64,000 nt of DNA, taken from NCBI RefSeq assembly GCF_002310375.3, contig NZ_CP023315.3, positions 3,596,001 through 3,660,000 on the forward strand, in the 5' to 3' direction. Position 1 is the first letter of the stretch, and every line of letters begins with the position of its first letter. The translations under genes and the position numbers were made by a program. Of this stretch, positions 31,726 to 41,060 are shown in pieces. The notes below the pieces were generated by a model. The model searched no databases, had not been told where the DNA came from, and saw nothing but the letters and a program-made list of their open reading frames with translations. The stretch is from Caulobacter vibrioides (GTDB lineage: Bacteria > Pseudomonadota > Alphaproteobacteria > Caulobacterales > Caulobacteraceae).

Positions 31726-34700
31726 TTAGCTCCCGCCCCACTGCCCCCAGAGCTTCTCTTCGGCCGCCTTGGCGACCTTCACCGAGGCTTCCTTCACGTG
31801 GCCGAAGCCGCGGATCTGCTGGGGGATCTCGGCGATCTTCAGGGCCAGCGGCAGGCTCTCCGTGGACAGCCCAGCCGCCAGGCGATCTAGACCGGTCTCG
31901 TAAGACGCGATCAGGCCGCGCTCCATGCGGCGCTCCTCGGTCTTGCCGAAGATGTCGAGCGCCGTGCCGCGCAGGCCCTTCATCTTGGCCATCATCGGGA
32001 AGGCCAGATCCAGCATCCAGCCGCCGAAGGCGATCTTCTTGGGCTTGCCGTCGGCGCCCTTCGGCGCCAGCAGCGGCGGGGCCAGCCAGATCTTGGCCTT
32101 GCCGCCCTTGAAGGTCCCGGCCAGCTCGGCCGCGAAACGACCATCCGCATACAGACGAGCGACCTCGTACTCGTCCTTATAGGCCATCAGCTTGTAGAGG
32201 TTCACCGCCGCCGCGCGGGTCAGCGGCAGGGCGCCGTCAGCGCCTGACACGGCGGTTTCGGCGTTGCGCACCTTGGCCACCTTGTCCGCATAGCGCTGGG
32301 CGTAGGCGGCGTTCTGATAGGCCGTCAGCTGCTCCACGCGATGGGCGATCAGGGCGTCCAGCGGCATGGTTTCCGGCGTCGGGGTGGTGTCTTCCTTGAC
32401 CGTCAGGGTCGACGGATCGTGGGCCACGCGGCGACCCAGCTCGAAGGCCTGCAGGTTGGCCTCGGCGTCGACACCGTTCAGCTTGATCGCCCGATAGACC
32501 GCGCGGCTGGACAGCGGGATCACCCCGCGCTGCCAGGCGAAGCCGACCATGATCATGTTGGCGTAGATGGCGTCGCCGAACTCGGTCTCGGCCAGGCGCT
32601 GGGCCGGGCAGGCGTCGAAGGTCTTGGTCGCGCCCTTGACCCGGCGCGCCATCGCCCCGCTGTCAAAACGCACATCGCGGCTGGTGACGAAGTCGGCCGT
32701 GGGGGCGAAGTCGCTGTTGCCGAAAGCCCGCGTGCGGTCCTTGGCGTAGAGCGACAGGCCCTCGGGGCTGGCGGCCACGAGCAGGTCGCAGGCGATCAGC
32801 ACGTCGGCGCTGGCCGCCGGCACGCGACCACCGACGATCGTCTCCTCGGTCTCGCCGATCTTGACGTGGCTGAACACCGAGCCGCCCTTTTGGGCCAGAC
32901 CCGTCATGTCGACCACGCTGCCGGCGCGGCCGTCGATGTGGGCGGCCATGGCCATGATCGAAGCCACCGTGGTCACGCCCGTCCCGCCTACGCCGGTGAA
33001 CAGGATCTTGCGCACGCCCGTCAGCGGCTCGAACTCGGGCAGCGGCGTCGACTCGGCGGTCAGGGCCGCAGGGGTCTTCTTAGCCTGAGCGCTCTCGGCG
33101 CCTTCCAGGGTGATGAACGAGGGGCAGAAGCCCTCGACGCACGAATAGTCCTGGTTACAGGACGACTGGTTGATCTTGCGCTTGCGGCCAAACTCGGTGG
33201 CCAGCGGCTCGACCGAGACGCAGTTGGACTTGACCGAACAGTCGCCGCAGCCTTCGCAGACCAGCGGATTGATGAACACCCGCTGGGTGGCCTTCGGCAT
33301 CGAGCCCCGCTTTCGACGGCGGCGCTTTTCGGTGGCGCAGGTCTGGTCGTAGAGCAGCACGGTGGTTCCGGGCGTCTCGCGCAGCATCTCCTGCACGCGC
33401 ATCAGGTCCGAGCGCGGGAAGATCTCGACACCCGGCGCCAGGTCGTTGACGCCCTGGTAGCGCTCCAGCTCGTCGACGACGATGACGGTCTTCTTGACGC
33501 CTTCGGCCGCCAGCTGGCGGGTGATCTGAGCGGGGGTGAAGCCGCTCTCGGCGCGCTGGCCGCCGGTCATGGCGACGGCGTCGTTGTAGAGCAGCTTATA
33601 GGTGATGTTGGTTCCGGCCGCGACGGCGCCGCGGATGGCCAGCGAGCCCGAGTGATTGTAAGTGCCGTCGCCCAGGTTCTGGAAAACGTGCTTTTCGCTG
33701 GTGAACGGCGCGGCGCCCACCCAGGTCAGGCCCTCGCCGCCCATATGGGTGTTAAGGTCGGTCATCGGGTCGTTGAACCCGGCCATGTAGTGACAGCCGA
33801 TGCCGGCCAGGGCGCGCGAGCCCTCGGGCAGCTTGGTGGAGGTGTTGTGCGGGCAGCCCGAGCAGAAGAACGGCTTGCGGGCCTGGTCAGCGGCGAGGCT
33901 CACGGCGGCGACGCCGGCGGCGCTCACCCGGTTCAGATAGGCCTGGGCCCGCTCCATGTGCGGCCCCTGGGGCAGGCGGTCATAGATGGCCAGCGCGATT
34001 TCGGCGACCGACAGCGAGCCCAGCTCCGACAGTAGCGGACCGCCCTTCTCGTCGGTCTTGCCGATGACGCGCGGGCGCGCCTGGGCGGGAAGATCGTAGA
34101 GCGCGGCGCGGGCTTGCGGTTCGATCAGGGCGCGCTTGTGCTCGATGACCATCAGGGTCTCGAGGCCGGCGGCGAAGGCGCGCAGGCCCAGCGGCTCCAG
34201 CGGCCAGGGCATGCCGACCTTGTAGATCGAGACGCCGAGGTCAGCGGCTTCCTGCAGGGTCATGCCCATGGCCGTGAAGGCCTCCAGCACGTCCTTATAG
34301 GCCTGGCCCTGGCAGACGATGCCCAGCCGCGCCTTGCCGACCTTGACGTGCGAGGCGCCCAGCACCACGCGGTCGATATTGTTGGCGCGGGCGAAGGCCA
34401 GGGCCGCCGGGATCTTGTGGAGCCGCATGCGCCGCTCCTTCTCCATCGGCTGGTCCTTCTGGCGGATGCCGAGGCCACCGGGCGGGAATGCGAACTCGGG
34501 AACCACGATCTGGTGACGGTCCAGCGAGACGTCGATGGTCACGCCCGAGTCCATGGTGTCGGCCAGGGCGATCATGCCCGTCCACAGGCCCGAGAACCGC
34601 GACATCGAGATGCCGAGCAGACCGTAGTCGAGCACCTCCTGGACGTCGGCCGGCGACAACACCGGCATCTCGAAGTCCTGGAAGGCGAATTCCGATTGCG

Positions 34701-35169
34701 ACGGGAGGGTCGAGCTCTTGCAGGCGTGGTCGTCGCCCGCCACCGCCAGGACCCCGCCGGTCGGGAAGGTCCCGGCGAAGTTGGCGTGCTTGAAGACGTC
34801 GCCGGTGCGGTCGACGCCCGGCGCCTTGCCGTACCACATGCCGAACACGCCATCGTAGAGCGCGCCCGGGAACAGGTTGGCCTGCTGGCTGCCCCACACG
34901 GCGGTGGCGGCCAGGTCTTCGTTCAGGCCCTCTTGGAAGACGACGTCATGCGCGGTGAGCAGCTTCTTGATGCGCGCGGCCTGCTGGTCGAGCCCGCCCA
35001 GCGGCGACCCGCGATAGCCCGACAGATAGCCGCCGGTGTTCAACCCCGCCTTGCGGTCGAGGCGCTTGCGATCCAGCAGGACGCGAAGCAGGGCCTGCAC
35101 CCCCGTGATGAAGGCGCGACCATCTTCGAGCACATATTTGTCGTCGAGAGTGACTTCCGAGTGCCGCAT
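31726..35169 (-). CDS. Indolepyruvate ferredoxin oxidoreductase (fused alpha/beta/gamma)
   Basis: 1147 residues, the length of the single-chain bacterial enzyme. It converts aryl pyruvates and CoA to acyl-CoA with reduced ferredoxin, in aromatic amino-acid breakdown. Visible parts: N-terminal pyrimidine-binding domain (LNTGGYLSGYRGSPLGGLDQ), TPP-binding region around GIGCHYMAGF and GDGTYNHSG, Cys motif PLVCEGCGDCSVKSNCVSVE for a 4Fe-4S cluster, and the gamma domain starting GVGGTGVTTVASIMA. An Lrp-type regulator is divergent from it across a 142-bp gap, the usual arrangement for this gene. Confidence 0.93.
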   Translation of the reverse strand: MRHSEVTLDDKYVLEDGRAFITGVQALLRVLLDRKRLDRKAGLNTGGYLSGYRGSPLGGLDQQAARIKKLLTAHDVVFQEGLNEDLAATAVWGSQQANLFPGALYDGVFGMWYGKAPGVDRTGDVFKHANFAGTFPTGGVLAVAGDDHACKSSTLPSQSEFAFQDFEMPVLSPADVQEVLDYGLLGISMSRFSGLWTGMIALADTMDSGVTIDVSLDRHQIVVPEFAFPPGGLGIRQKDQPMEKERRMRLHKIPAALAFARANNIDRVVLGASHVKVGKARLGIVCQGQAYKDVLEAFTAMGMTLQEAADLGVSIYKVGMPWPLEPLGLRAFAAGLETLMVIEHKRALIEPQARAALYDLPAQARPRVIGKTDEKGGPLLSELGSLSVAEIALAIYDRLPQGPHMERAQAYLNRVSAAGVAAVSLAADQARKPFFCSGCPHNTSTKLPEGSRALAGIGCHYMAGFNDPMTDLNTHMGGEGLTWVGAAPFTSEKHVFQNLGDGTYNHSGSLAIRGAVAAGTNITYKLLYNDAVAMTGGQRAESGFTPAQITRQLAAEGVKKTVIVVDELERYQGVNDLAPGVEIFPRSDLMRVQEMLRETPGTTVLLYDQTCATEKRRRRKRGSMPKATQRVFINPLVCEGCGDCSVKSNCVSVEPLATEFGRKRKINQSSCNQDYSCVEGFCPSFITLEGAESAQAKKTPAALTAESTPLPEFEPLTGVRKILFTGVGGTGVTTVASIMAMAAHIDGRAGSVVDMTGLAQKGGSVFSHVKIGETEETIVGGRVPAASADVLIACDLLVAASPEGLSLYAKDRTRAFGNSDFAPTADFVTSRDVRFDSGAMARRVKGATKTFDACPAQRLAETEFGDAIYANMIMVGFAWQRGVIPLSSRAVYRAIKLNGVDAEANLQAFELGRRVAHDPSTLTVKEDTTPTPETMPLDALIAHRVEQLTAYQNAAYAQRYADKVAKVRNAETAVSGADGALPLTRAAAVNLYKLMAYKDEYEVARLYADGRFAAELAGTFKGGKAKIWLAPPLLAPKGADGKPKKIAFGGWMLDLAFPMMAKMKGLRGTALDIFGKTEERRMERGLIASYETGLDRLAAGLSTESLPLALKIAEIPQQIRGFGHVKEASVKVAKAAEEKLWGQWGGS

Positions 35170-35311
35170 GGCAAAAATTTTCCTCCCGGGTCTTCTCGCC
35201 CGCTACGCAATATCTTATAGAAGCGCGGAAAATGTTTGCCCAAGGCGTGCCCGAGTCGTGGCCGCTTTGCGCAAAATCAAAGCGCCAACGCCCTCTGGGG
35301 GGAGGAATTTC

Positions 35312-35809
35312 TTGTCCGAACAACTCGACGCCGTGGATGCCAAGATTCTGGATCTCATCCAACACGACGCCGGACTGTCCGTCGCGGAGATCGCCGAGCG
35401 TGTGGGTCTGTCGTCCAGCCCCTGCTGGCGCCGGATTAAGCGTCTGGAGGACGCTGGCGTCATCCAGCGTCGGGTCACGATCCTCGACCGCGAGAAGCTG
35501 GGCCTGGGCTTTGAGGTGTACTGCACCGTGAAGCTGTCGCTGCCGACCAAGGAAAATCTCGACACCTTCGAACAGGCTGTCGGCAAGTGGGCCGAGGTCG
35601 TCCAGTGCGCCACCGTCACCGGCGCGGCCGACTACGAAATGCGCATCGTCACCCGCGACATGCGCGCCTTCGACGAGTTCCTGCGCGACAAGCTGCTGTC
35701 GCTGGGCCTGGTCTCGAACATCGAAAGCCGCATCGTGATCCGCGGCGTCAAGAACTCGACCGCCGTGCCCCTGGGCCTGATCAGCCCCTATGTCAGCCCG
35801 TTGGGCTAA
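35312..35809 (+). CDS. Lrp/AsnC-family transcriptional regulator
   Basis: 165 residues from a TTG at 35312, preceded by GGGGGGAGGA. N-terminal helix-turn-helix LDLIQHDAGLSVAEIAERVG and SSSPCWRRIKRLEDAGVIQ, then the RAM ligand-binding domain (WAEVVQCATVTGAADYEMRI). Probably senses an amino acid, likely aromatic or branched, and controls the divergent indolepyruvate oxidoreductase gene. The gap between them (35170-35311) is AT-richer than average and should hold both promoters. Confidence 0.88.
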   Translation: MSEQLDAVDAKILDLIQHDAGLSVAEIAERVGLSSSPCWRRIKRLEDAGVIQRRVTILDREKLGLGFEVYCTVKLSLPTKENLDTFEQAVGKWAEVVQCATVTGAADYEMRIVTRDMRAFDEFLRDKLLSLGLVSNIESRIVIRGVKNSTAVPLGLISPYVSPLG

Positions 35810-35818
35810 GGCTCTCAA

Positions 35819-35932
35819 AATCCTCTCCCCGACGGGAGAGGTGTCGGCGGAGCCGACGGAGAGGGAAGAAGCCGGCTCGGCAGCACTTCCCCCTCCGGCC
35901 TTCGGCCACCTCCCCCGCTAGGGGGAGGATTT
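35819..35932. repeat. Palindromic intergenic repeat, type A copy 1
   Basis: Outer arms AATCCTCTCCCC and GGGGGAGGATTT bracket inner hairpins (GTCGGCGGAGCCGAC; GGCCTTCGGCC). Same architecture as copies at 42523-42637 and 63858-63970. Confidence 0.88.
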
Positions 35933-35992
35933 ATTCAAGACGCCCCGCACAACTCCCCGCTAAGCTCCGCGTCGATATTCGCGGAGCCTTCC

Positions 35993-36886
35993 ATGATCGA
36001 TCTCGTTTTCGACGCCCGCCGCAAGGATCTCGGCAACTTCGAGGTCGGGCGCGTGCTGCCGTTCCACGCGCATCGGATGGTCGGCCCGTTCACCTTCCTT
36101 GATCACATGGGGCCGGCGGCCTTCGACCCGGGCTTTGCCAAGAGCGCCGATGTGCGCCCGCACCCGCATATCGGCCTGTCGACCCTGACCTATCTGTTCG
36201 AGGGCGAGATCACCCACCGCGACAGCGTCGGCTCGCTGGCCGTGATCAAGCCGCACGAGGTCAACTGGATGACCGCCGGCTCGGGCATCACCCACTCCGA
36301 ACGCTTCGAGGGCCTGCGCGAGCATGGCGGCCGCATGGACGGCATGCAGGCCTGGATCGCCCTGCCCCATGAGCATGAGGAGATCGCCCCCAGCTTCACC
36401 CACCATGAAGGTCCGGCGGACCTGCCCTACTATGAGAGCGGCGGGCTCAAGGCGCGGCTGATCGCCGGGGAGGCGTTCGGCGCCAAGTCGAACGTGCCGG
36501 TCTACTCGCCGCTCTTCTATGTGCACTGGGAGCTGGAGCCGGGAACGGTCGCGGCCCTGCCGGCCGAGTATTCCGAGCGCGCCGCCTATATCGCCGCCGG
36601 CCGCGTAGAGGTTGGCGACCGCGAGCTGGCGGCCACACAGATGGCGGTGTTCGCGCCGGGCGACACCATCGTCTTCAAGGCGCTGGAACGCTCCACCGTG
36701 ATGCTCCTGGGCGGCGAACCGGTGGGGCCGCGCTTCATCGAGTGGAACTTCGTCTCCTCGTCCAAGGACCGCATCGAGCAGGCCAAGGCCGACTGGAAGG
36801 CCGGCCGCATGAAGCTGCCGGATCTGGACCACGACGAGTTCATTCCTCTGCCGGAAGGCGCTCCGTCGGCCAATCCCGCGTCCTAG
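35993..36886 (+). CDS. Pirin-family protein
   Basis: 297 residues, bicupin fold. RPHPHIGLSTLTYLFEG and EITHRDS give the metal-binding His/His/Glu pattern of pirins, and WMTAGSGITHSE is the second conserved block. Some pirins act as quercetin dioxygenases or redox regulators; the role here is unknown. A second pirin gene lies at 51238-52068 with only moderate similarity. Confidence 0.9.
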   Translation: MIDLVFDARRKDLGNFEVGRVLPFHAHRMVGPFTFLDHMGPAAFDPGFAKSADVRPHPHIGLSTLTYLFEGEITHRDSVGSLAVIKPHEVNWMTAGSGITHSERFEGLREHGGRMDGMQAWIALPHEHEEIAPSFTHHEGPADLPYYESGGLKARLIAGEAFGAKSNVPVYSPLFYVHWELEPGTVAALPAEYSERAAYIAAGRVEVGDRELAATQMAVFAPGDTIVFKALERSTVMLLGGEPVGPRFIEWNFVSSSKDRIEQAKADWKAGRMKLPDLDHDEFIPLPEGAPSANPAS

Positions 36887-36927
36887 AGAAGAGCAGCGAT
36901 TGGCGGGGCCCTTCCTCGCCGTTCGCC

Positions 36928-36965
36928 CAAAAGAAAACGGCCCCGGAGGTTTCCCTCCGAGGCCG
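36928..36965 (-). terminator. Rho-independent terminator after rplL
   Basis: Stem 36938-36949 with 36954-36965 (one mismatch), loop TTTC; on the minus strand followed by TTTTCTTTT. Ends the rplJ-rplL transcript about 115 bp past the rplL stop. Confidence 0.88.
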
Positions 36966-37079
36966 CTTCGGCAGGTCCACAAGGAACCCGGTTCCCAGCC
37001 CGGAGCCCCAAGGGGCTCCAATTTCCTGTAAAAGGCTGGACATTCCGACAGGGTCGGAATGTCCGGGGCTGGGACCGAA

Positions 37080-37463
37080 TTACTTGATTTGGATCTTGGC
37101 GCCGGCTTCCGTGAGCTTCTTCGAAACTTCTTCGGCTTGTTGCTTCGAGACGTTTTCGACGACGTTCTGCGGAGCGCCTTCGACCAGGTCCTTGGCTTCC
37201 TTCAGGCCGAGGTCCGGACGGACGCCGCGGACTTCCTTGATCACGTTGATCTTCTTGTCGCCGCCGTCGACGAGGACGACGGTGAATTCGGTTTGCTCTT
37301 CGGCGGCTTCAGCCGGAGCGGCGGCGGCGCCACCAGCGGCGGCGACGGCGACCGGAGCGGCGGCCGAGACGCCCCACTTCTCTTCGAGCATCTTCGAGAG
37401 TTCAGCGGCTTCCAGCACCGACAGGGTGGACAGTTCTTCGACCAGCTTTTCGAGCTTCGACAT
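37080..37463 (-). CDS. rplL: 50S ribosomal protein L7/L12
   Basis: 127 residues. N-terminal dimerisation region ([20 protein letters not shown]), an Ala/Gly hinge (~35-58) and the conserved C-terminal domain with [20 protein letters not shown] and [14 protein letters not shown]. Forms the ribosome stalk that recruits translation factors. Downstream of rplJ with a 45-nt gap, the universal order. Confidence 0.98.
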   Translation of the reverse strand: MSKLEKLVEELSTLSVLEAAELSKMLEEKWGVSAAAPVAVAAAGGAAAAPAEAAEEQTEFTVVLVDGGDKKINVIKEVRGVRPDLGLKEAKDLVEGAPQNVVENVSKQQAEEVSKKLTEAGAKIQIK

Positions 37464-37508
37464 GTGTCAGTTCCTTAGAGAGATTGGGATAGATTGCGGG
37501 GATGACCG

Positions 37509-38027
37509 TTACGCGGCGTCTTTGGTCGCGTAGGCGTTGAAAACGCGAGCCAGCTGGGCAGCCGGGGCCTGCAGGACGCCAGCGATCTTGGTCGCCGGAG
37601 CCTGGATGAGGCCGATAAGCTTGCCACGCAGTTCGTCCAGCGACGGCAGCGTCGCCAGAGCACGCACGCCAGCTTCGTCCAGCACGTTGGTCTGGTCCAG
37701 AACGCCACCGACAATCTTGAGCTTGTCGTTTTCTTTGGCGAACTGCACCGCGATCTTCGCGGCCGAAACGGCGTCCGGGCCGTAGGCGATGGCGACCGGA
37801 CCGGTGAAGAGCTTGTCGCCCTTGTCACCGAGCTTGCCGTCCAGAGCCTTGAGGGCCAGGGTGTTCTTCACAACCTTGATCGCGGCGCCTTCCTTGCGGA
37901 GGCGAAGACGAAGGTCGGTCATTTCCGCAACGGTCAGACCCATGTAGTGGGTCACGACGACAGCGCCGGCATCGGCGAAGACGCTTTTCAGCGACTCGAT
38001 CGATTCCTGCTTTTGAGCGCGGTCCAT
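37509..38027 (-). CDS. rplJ: 50S ribosomal protein L10
   Basis: 172 residues. Start MDRAQKQESIESLKSVFADA and the block VVVTHYMGLTVAEMTDLRLR are characteristic. It anchors L7/L12 dimers on 23S rRNA; its free form usually represses its own operon through the leader. The long leader upstream and the promoter at 38323-38351 fit this. Confidence 0.98.
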   Translation of the reverse strand: MDRAQKQESIESLKSVFADAGAVVVTHYMGLTVAEMTDLRLRLRKEGAAIKVVKNTLALKALDGKLGDKGDKLFTGPVAIAYGPDAVSAAKIAVQFAKENDKLKIVGGVLDQTNVLDEAGVRALATLPSLDELRGKLIGLIQAPATKIAGVLQAPAAQLARVFNAYATKDAA

Positions 38028-38322
38028 TGCGGTCTCCTACTCAATAACAGCGGCCGGACCATTCCGGCAGCCAGATGCGAAACCCAAGCGGGATCGCTCC
38101 CGCGTGCGAGTCGCATGTGCCTGTTTCAAGGAAAGTCGGCCGCGTTCCGGTCTCGGACCGGCCCAACACGAGGAAGGGGGCACGAGCAGGAAGACTTGGC
38201 GTCTCTATCCCTGTCTCCCGACGGCGAGGAAGGGCTCTTCCTCGGTTATGGCGTTGGTGACCCCACGCCCCGTTGTTCTCAAACAGGTTCGCCAACGGAC
38301 CGGAGTCCATTGGAGAAGGCGG
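38028..38322 (-). promoter_or_regulatory. rplJL leader region
   Basis: Nearly 300 nt between the predicted promoter and the rplJ ATG without a gene. It is rich in short inverted repeats (for example CGGGAGCGATCCCG). By family analogy it carries the L10 autoregulatory site, but I cannot draw the exact structure. Confidence 0.55.
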
Positions 38323-38351
38323 GCGTATAGACGAAGACGCCGGGGATTTCA
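38323..38351 (-). promoter_or_regulatory. Predicted rplJL promoter
   Basis: On the minus strand TTGAAA (38351-38346), a 17-bp spacer and TATACG (38328-38323), a good housekeeping-sigma match. It lies just after the convergent-free end of the TetR gene. Confidence 0.6.
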
Positions 38352-38375
38352 ACAGGGCTTGACGGCAACGGGCCG

Positions 38376-38912
38376 CTAGAAGCCCGCCCCGATCCTGTCC
38401 AACTGCGTCGCCATCTGCTTCAGGCGCTGGTCCAGCTCGGCCATGGTGCGGTTCAGCGCGCCCTCGTCGTCGCGCCAGACCTGGATGACGCGCGCCCAGA
38501 CCGCTGTCATGGCGGCCAGGCGCAGCGGCGTGGCCTCGACGCCGGCGGCTTCCAGGATCGCGCGGGCGATGCGGGGGAAGCGCGCGGCGGAGATCAGCAC
38601 GCCCTCGCTCGTGGCGATGGCGATCAGCGCCGCCCGATGCGGCTCCATCGCCTCGATGCGCGCCATGGCGGCGTCGAACAGGCGGTCGTGCGCGGCGGCG
38701 CCCTCGGGATAGTCGACGCCGAGCGCCGCCTGGTCGAACCGGGTCGAAAGGTGACCCAGGACGGCGGACTTGCTGTCGGCCAGGGCATAGAGCGCCGCAA
38801 AGGAAACGTCCGCCTTCACGGCGATGTCGCGCAGGGCCACCTGCGGCCAGGGCTTGTCGGCGGCGAGCGCCAGGGCGGCGGCGGCGGCGCGGTCGAGGAT
38901 ATCGGCGGTCAT
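38376..38912 (-). CDS. TetR-family transcriptional regulator
   Basis: 178 residues from the ATG at 38912 (an alternative is two codons upstream). The N-terminal helix-turn-helix (WPQVALRDIAVKADVSFAAL then YALADSKSAVLGHL) matches TetR; the rest is helical, ending LDQRLKQMATQLDRIG, as in COQ9-like TetR proteins of alphaproteobacteria. Ligand and target unknown. Confidence 0.75.
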   Translation of the reverse strand: MTADILDRAAAAALALAADKPWPQVALRDIAVKADVSFAALYALADSKSAVLGHLSTRFDQAALGVDYPEGAAAHDRLFDAAMARIEAMEPHRAALIAIATSEGVLISAARFPRIARAILEAAGVEATPLRLAAMTAVWARVIQVWRDDEGALNRTMAELDQRLKQMATQLDRIGAGF

Positions 38913-38982
38913 GACCAAGACATGGCCCCGGACTTTGACAGGGACAAGACGAACCTCCCCCGTTCGGGCACGGACGCCGCCT

Positions 38983-39090
38983 AGAGCGTGACGCCGAAAG
39001 TGGGAACCGGTTTCGGCGTCACGCTCTAAGTGTTTGATTTAGAGCCTCGTTATCGCGTCAAAACGATACCGTTTTCACGCGCGAGGCTCT
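38983..39090. repeat. Double palindromic element, type B
   Basis: Two inverted repeats side by side: AGAGCGTGACGCCGAAA / TTTCGGCGTCACGCTCT (38983-39027) with GTGGGAACCGG as loop, and AGAGCCTCG / CGAGGCTCT (39041-39090) with an inner AAAACGATACCGTTTT. Resembles the widespread alphaproteobacterial RIME-like repeats. It reaches the proC stop. Confidence 0.85.
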
Positions 39091-39871
39091 AGGCGCCCAA
39101 TTCCTTCGAGCGCGCCACGGCCGCATCCAGCGCCTTGGGCAGAAGATCCCCAAAGCCCCCCTCGCCCATCAGCACCGCAAGCGCCGCCGCCGTCGTGCCG
39201 CCGGGCGAGGTGACCTGCTTGCGAAGTTCCGCCGGCTCCTCGCCGCTTTGCTCCATCAGGGCGGCGGCGCCGATGATCGTCGCCCGGGCCAGGCGGGCGC
39301 TCTCGGCCGGATCAAGGCCCTGGGCCGCGCCCGCCGCCTCCAGCGCCTCGATGAAGGCGTAGAGATAGGCCGGGGCCGAGCCCGACACGGCGGTGGCCGC
39401 GTGCATCAGGTCCTCGGTCGGCAGCACCGCCACCGCGGCGACCGGCGCGAACAGGGCTTTGGCCCGATCCAGGGCCTCGGCGTTATCGGCGTAGAGGCTG
39501 GCCGCGCCGCGTCCGATGGCGACCGCCGTGGTCGGCATGACCCGCGCCACGCGCCGGCCGCCGAAGGCTTGTGAGATATCGGCCGCGCGCACGCCGGCGG
39601 CGATCGACACGATCACCGCATCCGGGGCCAGGTGCGGGACGACATCCTCGATCGCCTCGCGCCAGATCTGCGGCTTGACCGCCAGCAGCACGGTCTTGGC
39701 GGCGCCCAGGGCCTCGAGCGGCGGATTGACCACCGCGCCCGCGAAGGCGGCTGCGTCGACATGAGGATCGCGGATGATGAGATCGGCGGCGTCAAACGCG
39801 CCGGCCGCCCGCCAGCCCTGGATCAAGGCGCCGCCCATGCGGCCCGCGCCGAGAAGGAGAATGGGGGTCAT
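39089..39871 (-). CDS. proC: Pyrroline-5-carboxylate reductase
   Basis: 260 residues from the ATG at 39871 (GAGAGG 7 nt before it; a GTG 9 nt upstream is in frame). NAD(P)-binding ILLLGAGRMGGALIQGW and the C-terminal signature QVTSPGGTTAAALAVL are diagnostic. Catalyses the last step of proline synthesis. Its stop touches the type B repeat. Neighbouring YbjN gene reads in the same direction with a type C repeat between. Confidence 0.95.
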   Translation of the reverse strand: MTPILLLGAGRMGGALIQGWRAAGAFDAADLIIRDPHVDAAAFAGAVVNPPLEALGAAKTVLLAVKPQIWREAIEDVVPHLAPDAVIVSIAAGVRAADISQAFGGRRVARVMPTTAVAIGRGAASLYADNAEALDRAKALFAPVAAVAVLPTEDLMHAATAVSGSAPAYLYAFIEALEAAGAAQGLDPAESARLARATIIGAAALMEQSGEEPAELRKQVTSPGGTTAAALAVLMGEGGFGDLLPKALDAAVARSKELGA

Positions 39872-39890
39872 GCGGATCACCTCTCAGCCT

Positions 39891-40041
39891 GTCCCTTCTC
39901 CCCTTGCGGGAGAAGGTGTCGCGAAGCGACGGATGAGGGGTCGCACGGTGGCGGCCATCAGACCTGTCGAGCGCCGGACGCAGAGAAACCCCTCATCCGA
40001 CCTGCTTCGCAGGCCACCTTCTCCCGCAAGGGGAGAAGGAA
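39891..40041. repeat. Palindromic intergenic repeat, type C
   Basis: Outer arms CCTTCTCCCCTTGCGGGAGAAGG and its near mirror at the far end (written here as two ends 39893-39915 and 40017-40039), with GGATGAGGGG / CCCCTCATCC arms inside. Lies between the YbjN and proC genes. Confidence 0.85.
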
Positions 40042-40051
40042 AGTCCAGTGC

Positions 40052-40558
40052 TTAAGCCTGGCCGACGGTCTCGAACATGCAGGCGGCCATCGCCTGGTCG
40101 GGCGTCTTGGCGCCCTGCAGCAGGAATTCGAAGGCCGGGAAGAAGCGATCGGCCGCTTCGACCGCTGCGTCGATCATCGAGGCGGCCTGGGCCATGGTCG
40201 GACGCTCGCCCGACGGCAGGGCCAGGGCGTGGCGGAACACCACCTCGCCGTCCTCGGTCCACACCTCGAAGTGACCCAGCCAGACGCGCTGGTTGATCAG
40301 GGCCAGAAGCTCATAGGCGTTGGCGCGCTTGGACTTGGGCGCGCGCAGGTCCAGCGACAGGCACAACTGCAGGCAGTCGGCCTCGGGCCGCCAGGCGAAC
40401 CACAGCTCGTAGTCCTTCCAGTCGCCCTTCAGGGCGAAGGCGAGGTCACCGTCCTCGGTACGATCGAAGGTGAGGTTCTCGGCCGACAGCACGTGCTCGA
40501 CCACCTCGAGAGGATCAAGAGCCATCAGGACGTCGTCGTCTTCCGGTTGGGTGTCCAT
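40052..40558 (-). CDS. YbjN-domain protein
   Basis: 168 residues. LSAENLTFDRTEDGDLAFAL and the C-terminal VEAADRFFPAFEFLL fit alphaproteobacterial YbjN-domain proteins, which resemble type III secretion chaperones in fold. Exact function unknown. Upstream of proC in the same direction, a linkage common in this group. Confidence 0.85.
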   Translation of the reverse strand: MDTQPEDDDVLMALDPLEVVEHVLSAENLTFDRTEDGDLAFALKGDWKDYELWFAWRPEADCLQLCLSLDLRAPKSKRANAYELLALINQRVWLGHFEVWTEDGEVVFRHALALPSGERPTMAQAASMIDAAVEAADRFFPAFEFLLQGAKTPDQAMAACMFETVGQA

Positions 40559-40688
40559 GAAAAACCTACGTCCCCGCCGGCGACGGCGGGGGTTAGCCCC
40601 GCGCTGAATCGCTCACATTCGGGGACAATAATCTGCTTCGCGGCGTTCGTCTCAACTCGCTTCACGCCTAGAGCGAGCGGCGGGTAGG

Positions 40689-40946
40689 CTATTCGCCTGA
40701 ACTCGCGGTTTTCTTCGCCGGCGCCTTCTTGGCCGCCTTCAAGGCCGCCACTTCCTCGCGCAGCGCCGCAACCTCGGCCTTCAGGGCCTCGAAGTCGTCA
40801 CGACGGATCAGATCCAGCTCGGCCGCCATACGATCGGCCTGGGCCCGCATCGCGGTCTTGGCCTCTTCGCCGGCCGTCTGGGCGATGCCCATGGCCGCCT
40901 GGGTGAACTTGGCGAATTCGTCGAGGAAGGGGTTCTGGCTGTGCAT
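40689..40946 (-). CDS. UbiK-like accessory factor (BMFP domain)
   Basis: 85 residues. MHSQNPFLDEFAKFTQAAMG, then RDDFEALKAEVAALREEVAA forms the C-terminal coiled coil, with a Lys/Ala tail. UbiK assists ubiquinone biosynthesis and binds lipids in Enterobacteria. Divergent from lgt. Confidence 0.85.
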   Translation of the reverse strand: MHSQNPFLDEFAKFTQAAMGIAQTAGEEAKTAMRAQADRMAAELDLIRRDDFEALKAEVAALREEVAALKAAKKAPAKKTASSGE

Positions 40947-41060
40947 CGGTAATCCATGCCCGCGAATGGGCCTTGCGCTCTTATATGGGAAACGGTGGAT
41001 GAAAGCGAAGCCCGAACGCTATACGTCTGCGTCGATCTGTCCCGCACGGAGCCCGAGCGC

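Noticed and set aside
32341..34035. Long plus-strand open frame opposite indolepyruvate ferredoxin oxidoreductase
   Set aside because: Shadow of a well-recognised enzyme; no motifs.
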